Source: Xanthomonas translucens pv. translucens DSM 18974
Lineage (GTDB): Bacteria; Pseudomonadota; Gammaproteobacteria; Xanthomonadales; Xanthomonadaceae
Direction of reading: 5' to 3'
Assembly (NCBI RefSeq): GCF_000331775.1
Contig: NZ_CAPJ01000001.1
Span: forward strand, 1 to 5,644
Length of the DNA: 5,644 nucleotides
The position numbers were made by a program, and so were the translations under genes. The first letter of the stretch is position 1. Every line of letters begins with the position of its first letter. Shown here in pieces: positions 1 to 5,644 of the stretch. A model generated the notes under the pieces. It was not told the DNA's origin and ran no database searches. It worked only from the letters and a program-made list of their open reading frames with translations.

Positions 1-61
1 CAGTAGTGGCTCAACAGACGTGTTCAAGTGGCTTTTGTTAGCCGCTCTAAGGGCTCAAAAC
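1..61. other. Non-coding left edge
   Basis: No open reading frame, RNA gene or recognisable mobile sequence is visible here. A weak imperfect stem (AGTGGC at 27-32 against GCCGCT at 41-46, with one G-U pair) is not followed by a T-run, so I do not call it a terminator. This is probably intergenic DNA between the efflux operon and whatever lies to the left of the window. Confidence 0.5.
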
Positions 62-89
62 AAAAAAGCGGCCGATCCGGCCGCTTTTT
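62..89 (-). terminator. Rho-independent terminator of the efflux operon, probably bidirectional
   Basis: A perfect GC-rich stem pairs GCGGCC at 68-73 with GGCCGC at 79-84 around a five-base loop. An A-run on the left (62-67) and a T-run on the right (85-89) flank it and extend the pairing. Read on the minus strand the hairpin ends in six U residues, the classic intrinsic terminator form, about 70 bases after the permease stop codon. The T-run on the plus strand means it could also stop transcription arriving from the left. It shows that the operon ends with the permease and that no outer-membrane channel gene is co-transcribed. Confidence 0.9.
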
Positions 90-133
90 GTTGCTTGCAG
101 TTCAACCGCTCTTAGAAATTCAGCGCTCTGACT

Positions 134-150
134 CGAGTCCCGAGTCCCGA
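134..150. repeat. Short tandem repeat, CGAGTCC x 2.4
   Basis: Two exact copies of the 7-mer CGAGTCC (134-140 and 141-147) are followed by a partial third copy, CGA. They lie between the permease stop codon and the terminator, so they are transcribed but not translated. The left end overlaps the 8-base palindrome ACTCGAGT (131-138). From general familiarity, such short GC-rich tandem repeats occur in intergenic DNA of xanthomonads and can vary in copy number between strains. No function is assigned. Confidence 0.55.
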
Positions 151-158
151 CAACAGCC

Positions 159-3100
159 TCACCGATCCGGCTGATTCCGGTTCTGCCCTTCCTGCTGGAT
201 CGCCACGTATTCCTTCGACGGTTCGTCCAGCTTGTCGCCGAGCATGCGCCGCACCACCACGAAGAACAGCGGGATGAACAGCACGCCGAGCAGGGTGGCG
301 AACACCATGCCGCCGATCACGCCGGTGCCGATCGAGTGGCGCGCGTTGGCGCCGGCGCCGCTGGAGATCGCCATCGGCAGCACGCCGAGGATGAACGCGA
401 ACGAGGTCATCAGGATCGGACGGAAGCGCAGGTGCGCCGCCTCGGTGGCCGCCTCGCGCAGGGTCTTGCCCGCTGCACGTTGTTCCACCGCGAATTCCAC
501 GATCAGGATCGCGTTCTTCGCCGCCAGGCCGATCACCGTGATCATGCCGATCTTGAAGTAGATGTCGTTCGGCAGGCCGCGCAGCAGCGAGAAGGTGATC
601 GCGCCGAGCACGCCGATCGGCACCACCAGCAGTACCGACACCGGGATCGACCAGCTCTCGTACAGCGCCGCCAGGCACAGGAACACCACCACGATCGACA
701 GCACCAGCAACAGCGTAGCGCTGTTGCCGGCGATGATCTCCTGGTACGACATACCGCTCCAATCGAAGCCGAAGCCCGGCGGCAGGTCGTTGTTGACGAT
801 CTCCTCCATCGCGCTCATCGCCTGGCCGGAACTGCCGCCCGGGGCCGGGTTGCCAACCACGTTGACCGCCGAATAGCCGTTGTAGCGGCTCAGCGACGGC
901 GAGCTGTAGATCCAGTTCGACTTCACCACCGTGCTCAGCGGGATCATCTGCGGCAGGCCGTCGCTGTCGGTGGCGCTGCTGCTGGGCACGTAGAAGTTGC
1001 GCAGCGACTCCGGACCGGTGCGGAACGGCGCGTCGGCCTGCATGTTGACGCGCTTGATGCGGCCTTCGTAGAAAAAGTCGTTGACGTACACCGGCGCCAG
1101 CATCATCTGGATCGACTGGTAGATGTCGCTGACCGACAGGCCCATCGACTGCGCCTGCACCCGGTCCACGCTCAGCTGCAGCTGCGGCGCGTTCTCCAGG
1201 CCGTTGGGGCGTACCCCGGCCAGCGCATCCTGGCGCGCGGCGGCCTTGCCGAGCAGGATGTTGCGCGCCTGCATCAGCGCCTCCTCGCCGGCGCCGGTGC
1301 GGTCCTGCAGCCACATGTCGAAGCCGCCGAACTGGCCCAGGCCGTTCACCGTGGGCAGGTTGACCACGAAGATCTGCGCGCCCTTGATGCCGTAGAACAT
1401 GCCGTTCAACTGCCCGATCAGGTCGGTGGCGGTGACGTCGCGGTCGGCCCATGGCTTGAGCCGGATGAAGCCCATGCCGACGTTCTCGCCGCGCCCCAGG
1501 AAGCTGAAGCCGGCCACCTGCAGCATGCCTTCCACGGCCTTCTGCTGCTGCAGCACGCCGCGCATCTGCGCGAACACCTCGTTGGTGCGGCCGACCGTGG
1601 CGCCCGGCGGCAACTGCACGATCGCCAGCGCGAAGCCCTGGTCTTCCTCGGGCAGGAAGCTGCCGGGCATGCGCGTGAACAGGAAGCCGCACAGCACCAC
1701 CAGCAACGCGAACACCGCCATCCAGCGCGGCGCGCGGCCGATGGTGCCGCCGACCGCGCCGACGTAGCGGTGCGCCAGCTTGTCGTAGTACTTGTTGAAG
1801 GTGCGGTACACCCAGTTCGGGTTGTCGTTGTGGGTGGGCTTCAAGAACGCCGCGCACAGCGCCGGGGTAAAGCTCAGCGCCAGGAACGCCGAGAACCCCA
1901 TCGCCATGGCGATGGTGATCGCGAACTGCTTGTAGATCGCGCCGGCTGCGCCGGGCTGCATCGCCGAGGGGATGAACACCGCCGCCAGCACCACGGTGAT
2001 CGCCACCACCGCGCCGGTGATCTGGGTCATCGCCTTCTGCGTGGCCGCCTTCGGCGCCAGGTGTTCTTCGGACATGATGCGTTCGACGTTCTCGATCACC
2101 ACGATCGCATCGTCGACCACGATGCCGATCGCCAGCACCATCGCGAACAGGGTCAGCTGGTTGATGGTGAAGCCGATCACCCACATGCCCAGGAAGGTGC
2201 CCAGCAGCGCCACCGGGATCACCAGGGTGGGGATGATGGTGGCGCGGAAGTTCTGCAGGAACACCAGCATCACCAGGAACACCAGCACGATCGCCTCGGC
2301 CAGGGTCTTGACCACTTCCTCGATCGAAATGCGCACGAAGGTGGTGCTTTCGTACGGGGTGAACCAGCTCACGCCCTGCGGGAAGCTCGGCTGCAGCTCG
2401 TCCATCTTGGCCTTGACCGCCTCGGACACGCTCAGCGCATTGGCGCCGGGCAGCAGCTGGATCGCGAACGCGCCGGTCGGCTTGCCGTTGTACTGGGTGT
2501 CGAAGCCGAAGCTGGTCGGGCCGAACGCGACCCGCGCCACGTCCTTCAGCCGCACCACGCTGCCGTTGCCGTCCGCGCGCAGGATGATGTTCTCGAACTG
2601 CTCGGGCGAGCTGAAGCGGCCTTCGGCGGTGACCGTGGCGGTGAACGACTGCCCGGCCGGGGCCGGATCCGAGCCGATCGAGCCGGCGGCGAATTGCACG
2701 TTCTGCGCGCTGATCGCGTTGTACACCTGGCTGGGGGACAGGTGATAGCCCTGCAGCTTTTCCGGGTTCAGCCAGATGTCCATCGCGTATTCGGCGCCGA
2801 ACTGCTGGGTGCTGCCGACACCGGGCACGCGCGAGATCTGCTCCAGCACGCGCGAGCCGACGATGTCATTGAGCGCGCTGCGGTCGATCGACGGGTTGTC
2901 CGAGCGCAGCGCGATCACGCTGAGGAAGCCGGCGTTGGCCTTGGCCACCACCACGCCCTGCGCGGTCACCTCCGACGGCAGGCGCGGCGTCGCCAGCGAC
3001 ACCTTGTTCTGCACTTGCACCTGGGCGATGTCGGCATTGGTGCCGGTCTCGAAGGTCAGGGTGACGGTGGCGGTGCCGCTGGAGGAGGACGAGGAGCTGA

Positions 3101-3332
3101 AGTACAGCAGGTGATCGATACCGGTCAGCTGCTGCTCGATCACCTGGGTGACCGAGCGTTCGGTGGTGTCGGCGCTGGCGCCGGGGTAGGTCGCGGTGAC
3201 GGTGACCTGCGGCGGCGCGATCGAGGGATAGGATTCGACGCCGAGGTTGAGGATGGCGATCACGCCGCTGAGCGAGATCAGGATCGCCACCACCCAGGCG
3301 AAGACCGGGTGTTCGATGAAGAACTTAGGCAT
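159..3332 (-). CDS. acrB: RND multidrug efflux permease, HAE-1 family (AcrB/MexB-like)
   Basis: Inner-membrane drug/proton antiporter and motor of a tripartite efflux pump, 1057 residues against 1049 for E. coli AcrB. It has the usual plan: TM1 (about 10-28), a large periplasmic porter loop, TM2-TM6 (about 340-495), TM7 (about 538-556), a second large loop, and TM8-TM12 (about 873-1028). Proton-relay residues are intact: D407 and D408 in TM4 (GIVVDDAIVV), K939 in TM10, and R969 and T976 near TM11. Drug-pocket residues F136 and F178 are kept, as are F609 and F611 in the switch loop and F622. Differences from AcrB (recalled from memory) include L604 for F610, V657 for F666, a seven-serine run at 79-85 and an inserted loop near 784-793. 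The ATG lies 12 bases after the adaptor stop with only a weak CGGA ribosome site, suggesting coupled translation. The symbol is family-level; orthology to a named Xanthomonas or Stenotrophomonas pump is unproven. Confidence 0.96.
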   Translation of the reverse strand: MPKFFIEHPVFAWVVAILISLSGVIAILNLGVESYPSIAPPQVTVTATYPGASADTTERSVTQVIEQQLTGIDHLLYFSSSSSSSGTATVTLTFETGTNADIAQVQVQNKVSLATPRLPSEVTAQGVVVAKANAGFLSVIALRSDNPSIDRSALNDIVGSRVLEQISRVPGVGSTQQFGAEYAMDIWLNPEKLQGYHLSPSQVYNAISAQNVQFAAGSIGSDPAPAGQSFTATVTAEGRFSSPEQFENIILRADGNGSVVRLKDVARVAFGPTSFGFDTQYNGKPTGAFAIQLLPGANALSVSEAVKAKMDELQPSFPQGVSWFTPYESTTFVRISIEEVVKTLAEAIVLVFLVMLVFLQNFRATIIPTLVIPVALLGTFLGMWVIGFTINQLTLFAMVLAIGIVVDDAIVVIENVERIMSEEHLAPKAATQKAMTQITGAVVAITVVLAAVFIPSAMQPGAAGAIYKQFAITIAMAMGFSAFLALSFTPALCAAFLKPTHNDNPNWVYRTFNKYYDKLAHRYVGAVGGTIGRAPRWMAVFALLVVLCGFLFTRMPGSFLPEEDQGFALAIVQLPPGATVGRTNEVFAQMRGVLQQQKAVEGMLQVAGFSFLGRGENVGMGFIRLKPWADRDVTATDLIGQLNGMFYGIKGAQIFVVNLPTVNGLGQFGGFDMWLQDRTGAGEEALMQARNILLGKAAARQDALAGVRPNGLENAPQLQLSVDRVQAQSMGLSVSDIYQSIQMMLAPVYVNDFFYEGRIKRVNMQADAPFRTGPESLRNFYVPSSSATDSDGLPQMIPLSTVVKSNWIYSSPSLSRYNGYSAVNVVGNPAPGGSSGQAMSAMEEIVNNDLPPGFGFDWSGMSYQEIIAGNSATLLLVLSIVVVFLCLAALYESWSIPVSVLLVVPIGVLGAITFSLLRGLPNDIYFKIGMITVIGLAAKNAILIVEFAVEQRAAGKTLREAATEAAHLRFRPILMTSFAFILGVLPMAISSGAGANARHSIGTGVIGGMVFATLLGVLFIPLFFVVVRRMLGDKLDEPSKEYVAIQQEGQNRNQPDR

Positions 3333-3344
3333 GGCGGGGGTCCG

Positions 3345-4622
3345 TTACTGTTGCTCGGGCTTGGAATCGGCCGCGGCGGCCGGCGTGTCGCCGCTCGCTG
3401 CGCCCTGCGGTTGGCCGGCGGCCTTGTCCTGCGATGCGGCGGCAGCGGGCGCCTGGCCCTGCGGCGCGGCGCCGCCCGGTGCCTGGCCCGCTGCGTCCGG
3501 GGTCCACGGCGTCGCCTTAGCCGGCGCGCCTTCCTTGGCCTTCTGCAGGCCGGAGACGATGATCTGGTCGCCAGCGGCCAGGCCGGAGCCGACGATCCAC
3601 TTGCCTTCCTGCTGGCCGACCGTGACCACATCCTTGCGCGCTACCTTGCCGTCCTTGCCGACCACCAACGCGTAGGCGCCCTTGGCATCGCGCTGGATCG
3701 CTTGCTGCGGGATCAGGTAGGCGTTGTTGCGCTGGCCCAGGTTGGCGGCGAAGCTGACGAACGCGCCGGGCAGCAGCACCCGGTCGGGATTGGGCAGCAA
3801 GGCGCGCAGGGTCACCGATCCGGTGCTCGGATCGACCGCGGTGTCGGAGAAGTCCAGCGTGCCGGACTGCGCATAGACGCTGCCGTCGCCGAGCTTGACC
3901 TGCACGGTCGACTTGCCCGCGTCGTTCAGCGCCACGTTGCCTTGGGTCTGCGCCTGGCGCAGCTGCGCCAGTTCGTCCGAACTCATCGAGAAGTTCACGT
4001 ACAACGGGTCGAGCTGGTCGATCGTGGTCAGCAGGGTGGTATCGCCCTGGCCGACCAGCGCGCCTTCGGTGACTTGCTGCTTGCCGGCGCGGCCGGCGAT
4101 CGGCGCGGTGACGGTGGCGTAGCCCAGGTTGATACGTGCGCTTTCCACCGCCGCGCGCGCCTGCTGCACCGAGGCGGCTGAGGTGCGCTCGGTGGCTTCG
4201 GCGCTGTCCAGGTCGGACTTGGACACGTAGGCCTGCGGCGCCAGGCTGCGCGCACGGCCTGCGGCGACCTTGGCGTTGGCGTAGGTCGCTTCGGCCGCGG
4301 CCAGCTGGCCCTGCGCCGAGGCGAGCGAGGCGCGCAGCGGCGCCGGGTCGATCTGGAACAGCGGCTGGCCTTCCTTCACGTCGGTGCCTTCGGTGTACAG
4401 GCGCTTCTCCAGCACCCCGGCCACGCGGGCGCGCACGTCGGCGCTGCGGTAAGAGGACAGGCGCCCGACCATGTCGCGTTGCAGCGGCAGCGTCTGCGGC
4501 CTGGCTTCCAGCACACCCACTTCCGGCGGCGGCATGGCCTGCTGTTCCTCTTGTTTCTTGCAGGACGCCAACACCACCACGACGGCGCAGGCCAGGGCGA
4601 GGGAACGCAACGGGGAGGTCAT
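3345..4622 (-). CDS. acrA: RND efflux periplasmic adaptor lipoprotein (AcrA/MexA-like membrane fusion protein)
   Basis: Links the permease to an outer-membrane channel. Of 425 residues, the first 21 form a lipoprotein signal peptide (positive R6, hydrophobic core, lipobox LASC with acylated C21). Then follow the first lipoyl half (about 59-92), an alpha-helical hairpin (about 95-165), the second lipoyl half (about 168-192, with TAPIAGRAG), a beta-barrel (about 206-290) and a membrane-proximal domain (about 295-365). The hairpin tip keeps R123, L127 and S134 in the RxxxLxxxxxxS spacing that AcrA uses to dock TolC. Residues about 370-425 are a low-complexity tail rich in Ala, Gln, Pro and Gly, and they account for most of the extra length over AcrA (397). 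The ATG overlaps the regulator's stop as ATGA, and GGAG lies 9 bases upstream. Lys follows the acylated Cys, unlike the Asp in AcrA. The symbol is family-level. Confidence 0.95.
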   Translation of the reverse strand: MTSPLRSLALACAVVVVLASCKKQEEQQAMPPPEVGVLEARPQTLPLQRDMVGRLSSYRSADVRARVAGVLEKRLYTEGTDVKEGQPLFQIDPAPLRASLASAQGQLAAAEATYANAKVAAGRARSLAPQAYVSKSDLDSAEATERTSAASVQQARAAVESARINLGYATVTAPIAGRAGKQQVTEGALVGQGDTTLLTTIDQLDPLYVNFSMSSDELAQLRQAQTQGNVALNDAGKSTVQVKLGDGSVYAQSGTLDFSDTAVDPSTGSVTLRALLPNPDRVLLPGAFVSFAANLGQRNNAYLIPQQAIQRDAKGAYALVVGKDGKVARKDVVTVGQQEGKWIVGSGLAAGDQIIVSGLQKAKEGAPAKATPWTPDAAGQAPGGAAPQGQAPAAAASQDKAAGQPQGAASGDTPAAAADSKPEQQ

Positions 4623-5278
4623 CGGGTGGTACTCCGGTCTGGTGTCGAAAACGAAAGGGAGGCGGGGGTGGGCGCGGCGAACGCGCGCAGGAAGCCATCG
4701 ACGGCGAATTCGGCCCAGGCGCGCTGCGCGGCGGCGTCGCTGCGATGGGCGGTATGGAAGCGTTGGCGCTCGAAATCCATGCCGACGATCATGCTCAACA
4801 GCAGTTCGGCCATGCAGTGCGGATCGTCATGGCGCAGCTGGCCGGCGGCCACCGCCAGTTGCAGGCGTTCGCTCAGGCGCTGCATCAGCGCCTGCGCGCT
4901 GTCGCGGAACAGCGCGCGCACCTGCTCGGGGAAATGCCGCGCTTCGGCCGCGATCAGCTGGCAACTCTGCAGCACGCGCGGCTCGGACAGTTGTTCCAGG
5001 TGCTCGCGGGCGAAACGCAGCAGGCTGCCGCGCAGTTCGCCCTGCGCCGGACCCAGGTGGGTGGCGCTCAGTTCGGTATGGTCCTGGATCACCCGCTGCA
5101 GCAAGTCCTGCTTGCTGCGGTAGCGGCTGTACAGGGTCTGCTTGGAGCAGCCGGCGCGGGCGGCCACCGCCTCCATGCTCAGGCGCATGCCGGCTTCGGC
5201 CAACAGTTCGCGGACAGCGGCATACACGCGCTGATCGCGCGCCTGGGACTGGCGGAGCGGGGCTGGGGAGGCGGTCAT
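4619..5278 (-). CDS. TetR-family transcriptional repressor of the efflux operon
   Basis: A 219-residue regulator of usual TetR length. The N-terminal DNA-binding domain spans about 14-62, with the helix-turn-helix at about 34-53 (from SMEAVAARAGC to KQTLYSRY) followed by the family-typical SKQDLL. The rest is helical and ligand-binding. Its pattern, with AEARHFPEQVRALF near 111-124 and a C-terminal MIVGMDFERQRF segment, resembles the AefR-like TetR C-terminal domain, though I could not search for this. ATG 5278 is the only sensible start: an in-frame TAA lies eight codons upstream, no alternative start lies between, and the next Met (M31) would destroy the DNA-binding domain. There is no Shine-Dalgarno sequence and the likely -10 is only 9 bases upstream, so the mRNA may be leaderless. 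It is first in the operon and overlaps the adaptor gene by 4 bases, so autorepression of regulator plus pump is the natural reading. The inducer is unknown. Confidence 0.93.
   Translation of the reverse strand: MTASPAPLRQSQARDQRVYAAVRELLAEAGMRLSMEAVAARAGCSKQTLYSRYRSKQDLLQRVIQDHTELSATHLGPAQGELRGSLLRFAREHLEQLSEPRVLQSCQLIAAEARHFPEQVRALFRDSAQALMQRLSERLQLAVAAGQLRHDDPHCMAELLLSMIVGMDFERQRFHTAHRSDAAAQRAWAEFAVDGFLRAFAAPTPASLSFSTPDRSTTR
4632..4635 (-). promoter_or_regulatory. Ribosome binding site of the adaptor gene
   Basis: GGAG on the minus strand ends 9 bases before the adaptor ATG and lies inside the last codons of the regulator gene. Together with the ATGA stop/start overlap it supports the chosen adaptor start and suggests that adaptor translation is coupled to that of the regulator. 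Confidence 0.7.
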
Positions 5279-5284
5279 TGAATT

Positions 5285-5300
5285 TGGACTATACCGTCCA
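5285..5300. promoter_or_regulatory. Inverted-repeat operator, probable TetR-family binding site
   Basis: The arms TGGAC (5285-5289) and GTCCA (5296-5300) form a perfect 5-base inverted repeat around a TATACC centre. With mismatches the symmetry extends to about 5281-5304, matching at 7 of 12 paired positions. Size, symmetry and position, 7 bases upstream of the regulator's start codon, fit a TetR-family operator. It covers the likely -10 (5288-5293, minus strand), so a bound repressor would block RNA polymerase directly. That this regulator binds here is inferred from position. Confidence 0.7.
5288..5293 (-). promoter_or_regulatory. Probable -10 element of the regulator-adaptor-permease operon
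   Basis: TATAGT on the minus strand matches the sigma-70 consensus TATAAT at 5 of 6 positions and lies in an AT-rich island (about 5279-5320) in otherwise GC-rich DNA. No good -35 lies 15-18 bases upstream; the best match there is TTCTAA with a 15-base spacer. Transcription would start near 5281, leaving at most a few bases before the ATG at 5278. A second, weaker candidate, TAAACT (5300-5305), would give a leader of about 14 bases. Confidence 0.5.
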
Positions 5301-5488
5301 GTTTAGAATTAGAACAGCCTTGACAGCAGCGCGCCGATCGCAGCAGGTCGCGACATGGGCGACGCTCTGCCGCAACCGGTGATGGCGGCGTGACGGCGGC
5401 GCCCGCGCGCGGTTGCCGGATGTGGCGTGTGGTGTCGCTGCCCATCCCGGTTTGCGCCATGCAGCAAGGGAGTTGCACGCGTCACCGG

Positions 5489-5494
5489 TACAAT
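5489..5494 (+). promoter_or_regulatory. Possible -10 element of the plus-strand gene
   Basis: TACAAT matches the sigma-70 -10 consensus at 5 of 6 positions and lies 38 bases before the ATG at 5533. The nearby TTGCAC (5473-5478) looks like a -35, but the spacer is only 10 bases, too short for a normal pair. No good -35 lies at the usual distance. The start site would be near 5501. Confidence 0.35.
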
Positions 5495-5505
5495 TCCGGC
5501 TTTCC

Positions 5506-5520
5506 CAACGAGCATCGTTG
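5506..5520. repeat. Small perfect inverted repeat in the leader of the plus-strand gene
   Basis: CAACGA (5506-5511) and TCGTTG (5515-5520) pair perfectly around a three-base GCA. If transcription starts near 5501, this hairpin sits at the 5' end of the mRNA. It could equally be a protein-binding site just after the start of transcription. There is no T-run, so it is not a terminator. Confidence 0.4.
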
Positions 5521-5532
5521 TTGCTCCCCGTC

Positions 5533-5644
5533 ATGAAACCCAAATCAGACGCCTCCCGTTCCAGCACGTCCTCGGCCGGATCCTCCAGCAAGTCCGCGTC
5601 CAAGCCCGCTCCCCCCTCGTCCAAGTCCGCCAAGGCGGCCAAGG
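5533..5644 (+). CDS. Start of an unidentified gene, Ser/Lys/Ala/Pro-rich N-terminus (runs off the window)
   Basis: An open frame of 37 codons from ATG 5533 continues past the right edge. About 30 of the 36 codons after the ATG end in G or C, as in the real genes here, which supports coding. The visible protein starts MKPKSDASRSS and is almost entirely Ser, Lys, Ala and Pro: basic, low-complexity and probably disordered. There is no signal peptide or membrane segment in what can be seen. No Shine-Dalgarno sequence precedes the ATG, so the start could lie elsewhere. It points away from the efflux operon, and no functional link can be drawn. Such tails occur in front of many unrelated nucleic-acid-binding and other domains, so I give no product. 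Confidence 0.55.
   Translation, partial: MKPKSDASRSSTSSAGSSSKSASKPAPPSSKSAKAAK

Noticed and set aside
27..46. Imperfect stem AGTGGC / GCCGCT as a second terminator
   Set aside because: It includes a G-U pair and has no following T-run on either strand; the hairpin at 62-89 is far stronger.
112..2184. A 690-codon open frame on the minus strand, inside the permease gene in another frame
   Set aside because: It is Arg/Gly/Ala-rich with no recognisable motif and overlaps a permease whose every conserved motif is intact in the other frame. It is a shadow frame.
336..4181. A 1281-codon open frame on the plus strand, antisense to both the permease and the adaptor
   Set aside because: Its product is a monotonous mix of Arg, His, Ala, Gln and Asp with no domain, and it lies opposite two clearly conserved genes. 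In GC-rich DNA stop codons are rare in the shadow frames of long genes, which explains it.
3517..4698. A 393-codon open frame on the minus strand overlapping the adaptor
   Set aside because: Its product is Arg/Pro/Ala-rich low complexity without domains, while the overlapping adaptor frame has a lipobox, lipoyl halves and the hairpin motif.
5320..5325. A perfect TTGACA (-35 consensus) on the plus strand
   Set aside because: No -10-like sequence lies 16-18 bases downstream (AGCAGGTCG there), so it does not make a promoter by itself.
5372..5416. Inverted repeat GCAACCG / CGGTTGC with a loop of about 31 bases
   Set aside because: Short arms, a long loop and no T-run. This is expected by chance in GC-rich DNA and shows no terminator or riboswitch features.
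5289..5642. Minus-strand open frames across the divergent intergenic region (also 5275-5478 and 5309-5515)
   Set aside because: They overlap the promoter/operator region and the start of the plus-strand gene, have no ribosome site or domain, and show no credible protein composition.

Overview
The window carries one complete three-gene efflux operon on the minus strand, read from right to left: a TetR-family repressor, a periplasmic adaptor lipoprotein (AcrA/MexA type) and an inner-membrane RND drug/proton antiporter (AcrB/MexB type, HAE-1 class). The start of an unidentified gene on the plus strand lies at the right edge. Base composition is strongly GC-rich, codons end mostly in G or C, and the protein sequences are proteobacterial. 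A gammaproteobacterium of the Xanthomonas/Stenotrophomonas/Lysobacter group is my best guess. It rests on general resemblance, not on a search.

Layout: 1-61 holds no gene. 62-89 is a strong hairpin terminator with A/T tracts on both sides that closes the operon. 91-158 is the 3' untranslated stretch of the operon and includes a short CGAGTCC tandem repeat. 159-3332 is the RND permease, 3345-4622 the adaptor and 4619-5278 the TetR regulator, all on the minus strand. The regulator and adaptor overlap by 4 bases (ATGA), and only 12 bases separate the adaptor from the permease, so the three are almost certainly one transcript. 5279-5532 is a divergent intergenic region. Next to the regulator it holds an AT-rich promoter with an inverted-repeat operator over the -10. 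Nearer the right edge it holds a possible promoter and a small hairpin in front of the plus-strand gene, which begins at 5533 and runs out of the window.

How it works together: the regulator is the first gene of the operon it probably represses. An inducing ligand would release it and raise regulator, adaptor and pump together. The adaptor and permease make the inner-membrane and periplasmic parts of a tripartite pump. No outer-membrane channel gene follows, since the terminator comes about 70 bases after the permease stop. The adaptor keeps the TolC-docking hairpin motif, so a TolC-like channel encoded elsewhere is expected to complete the pump.

I see no new kind of system here. The points most worth a second look are the regulator start, which appears leaderless with the operator covering the -10, the missing channel gene, and several pocket differences between the permease and E. 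coli AcrB.
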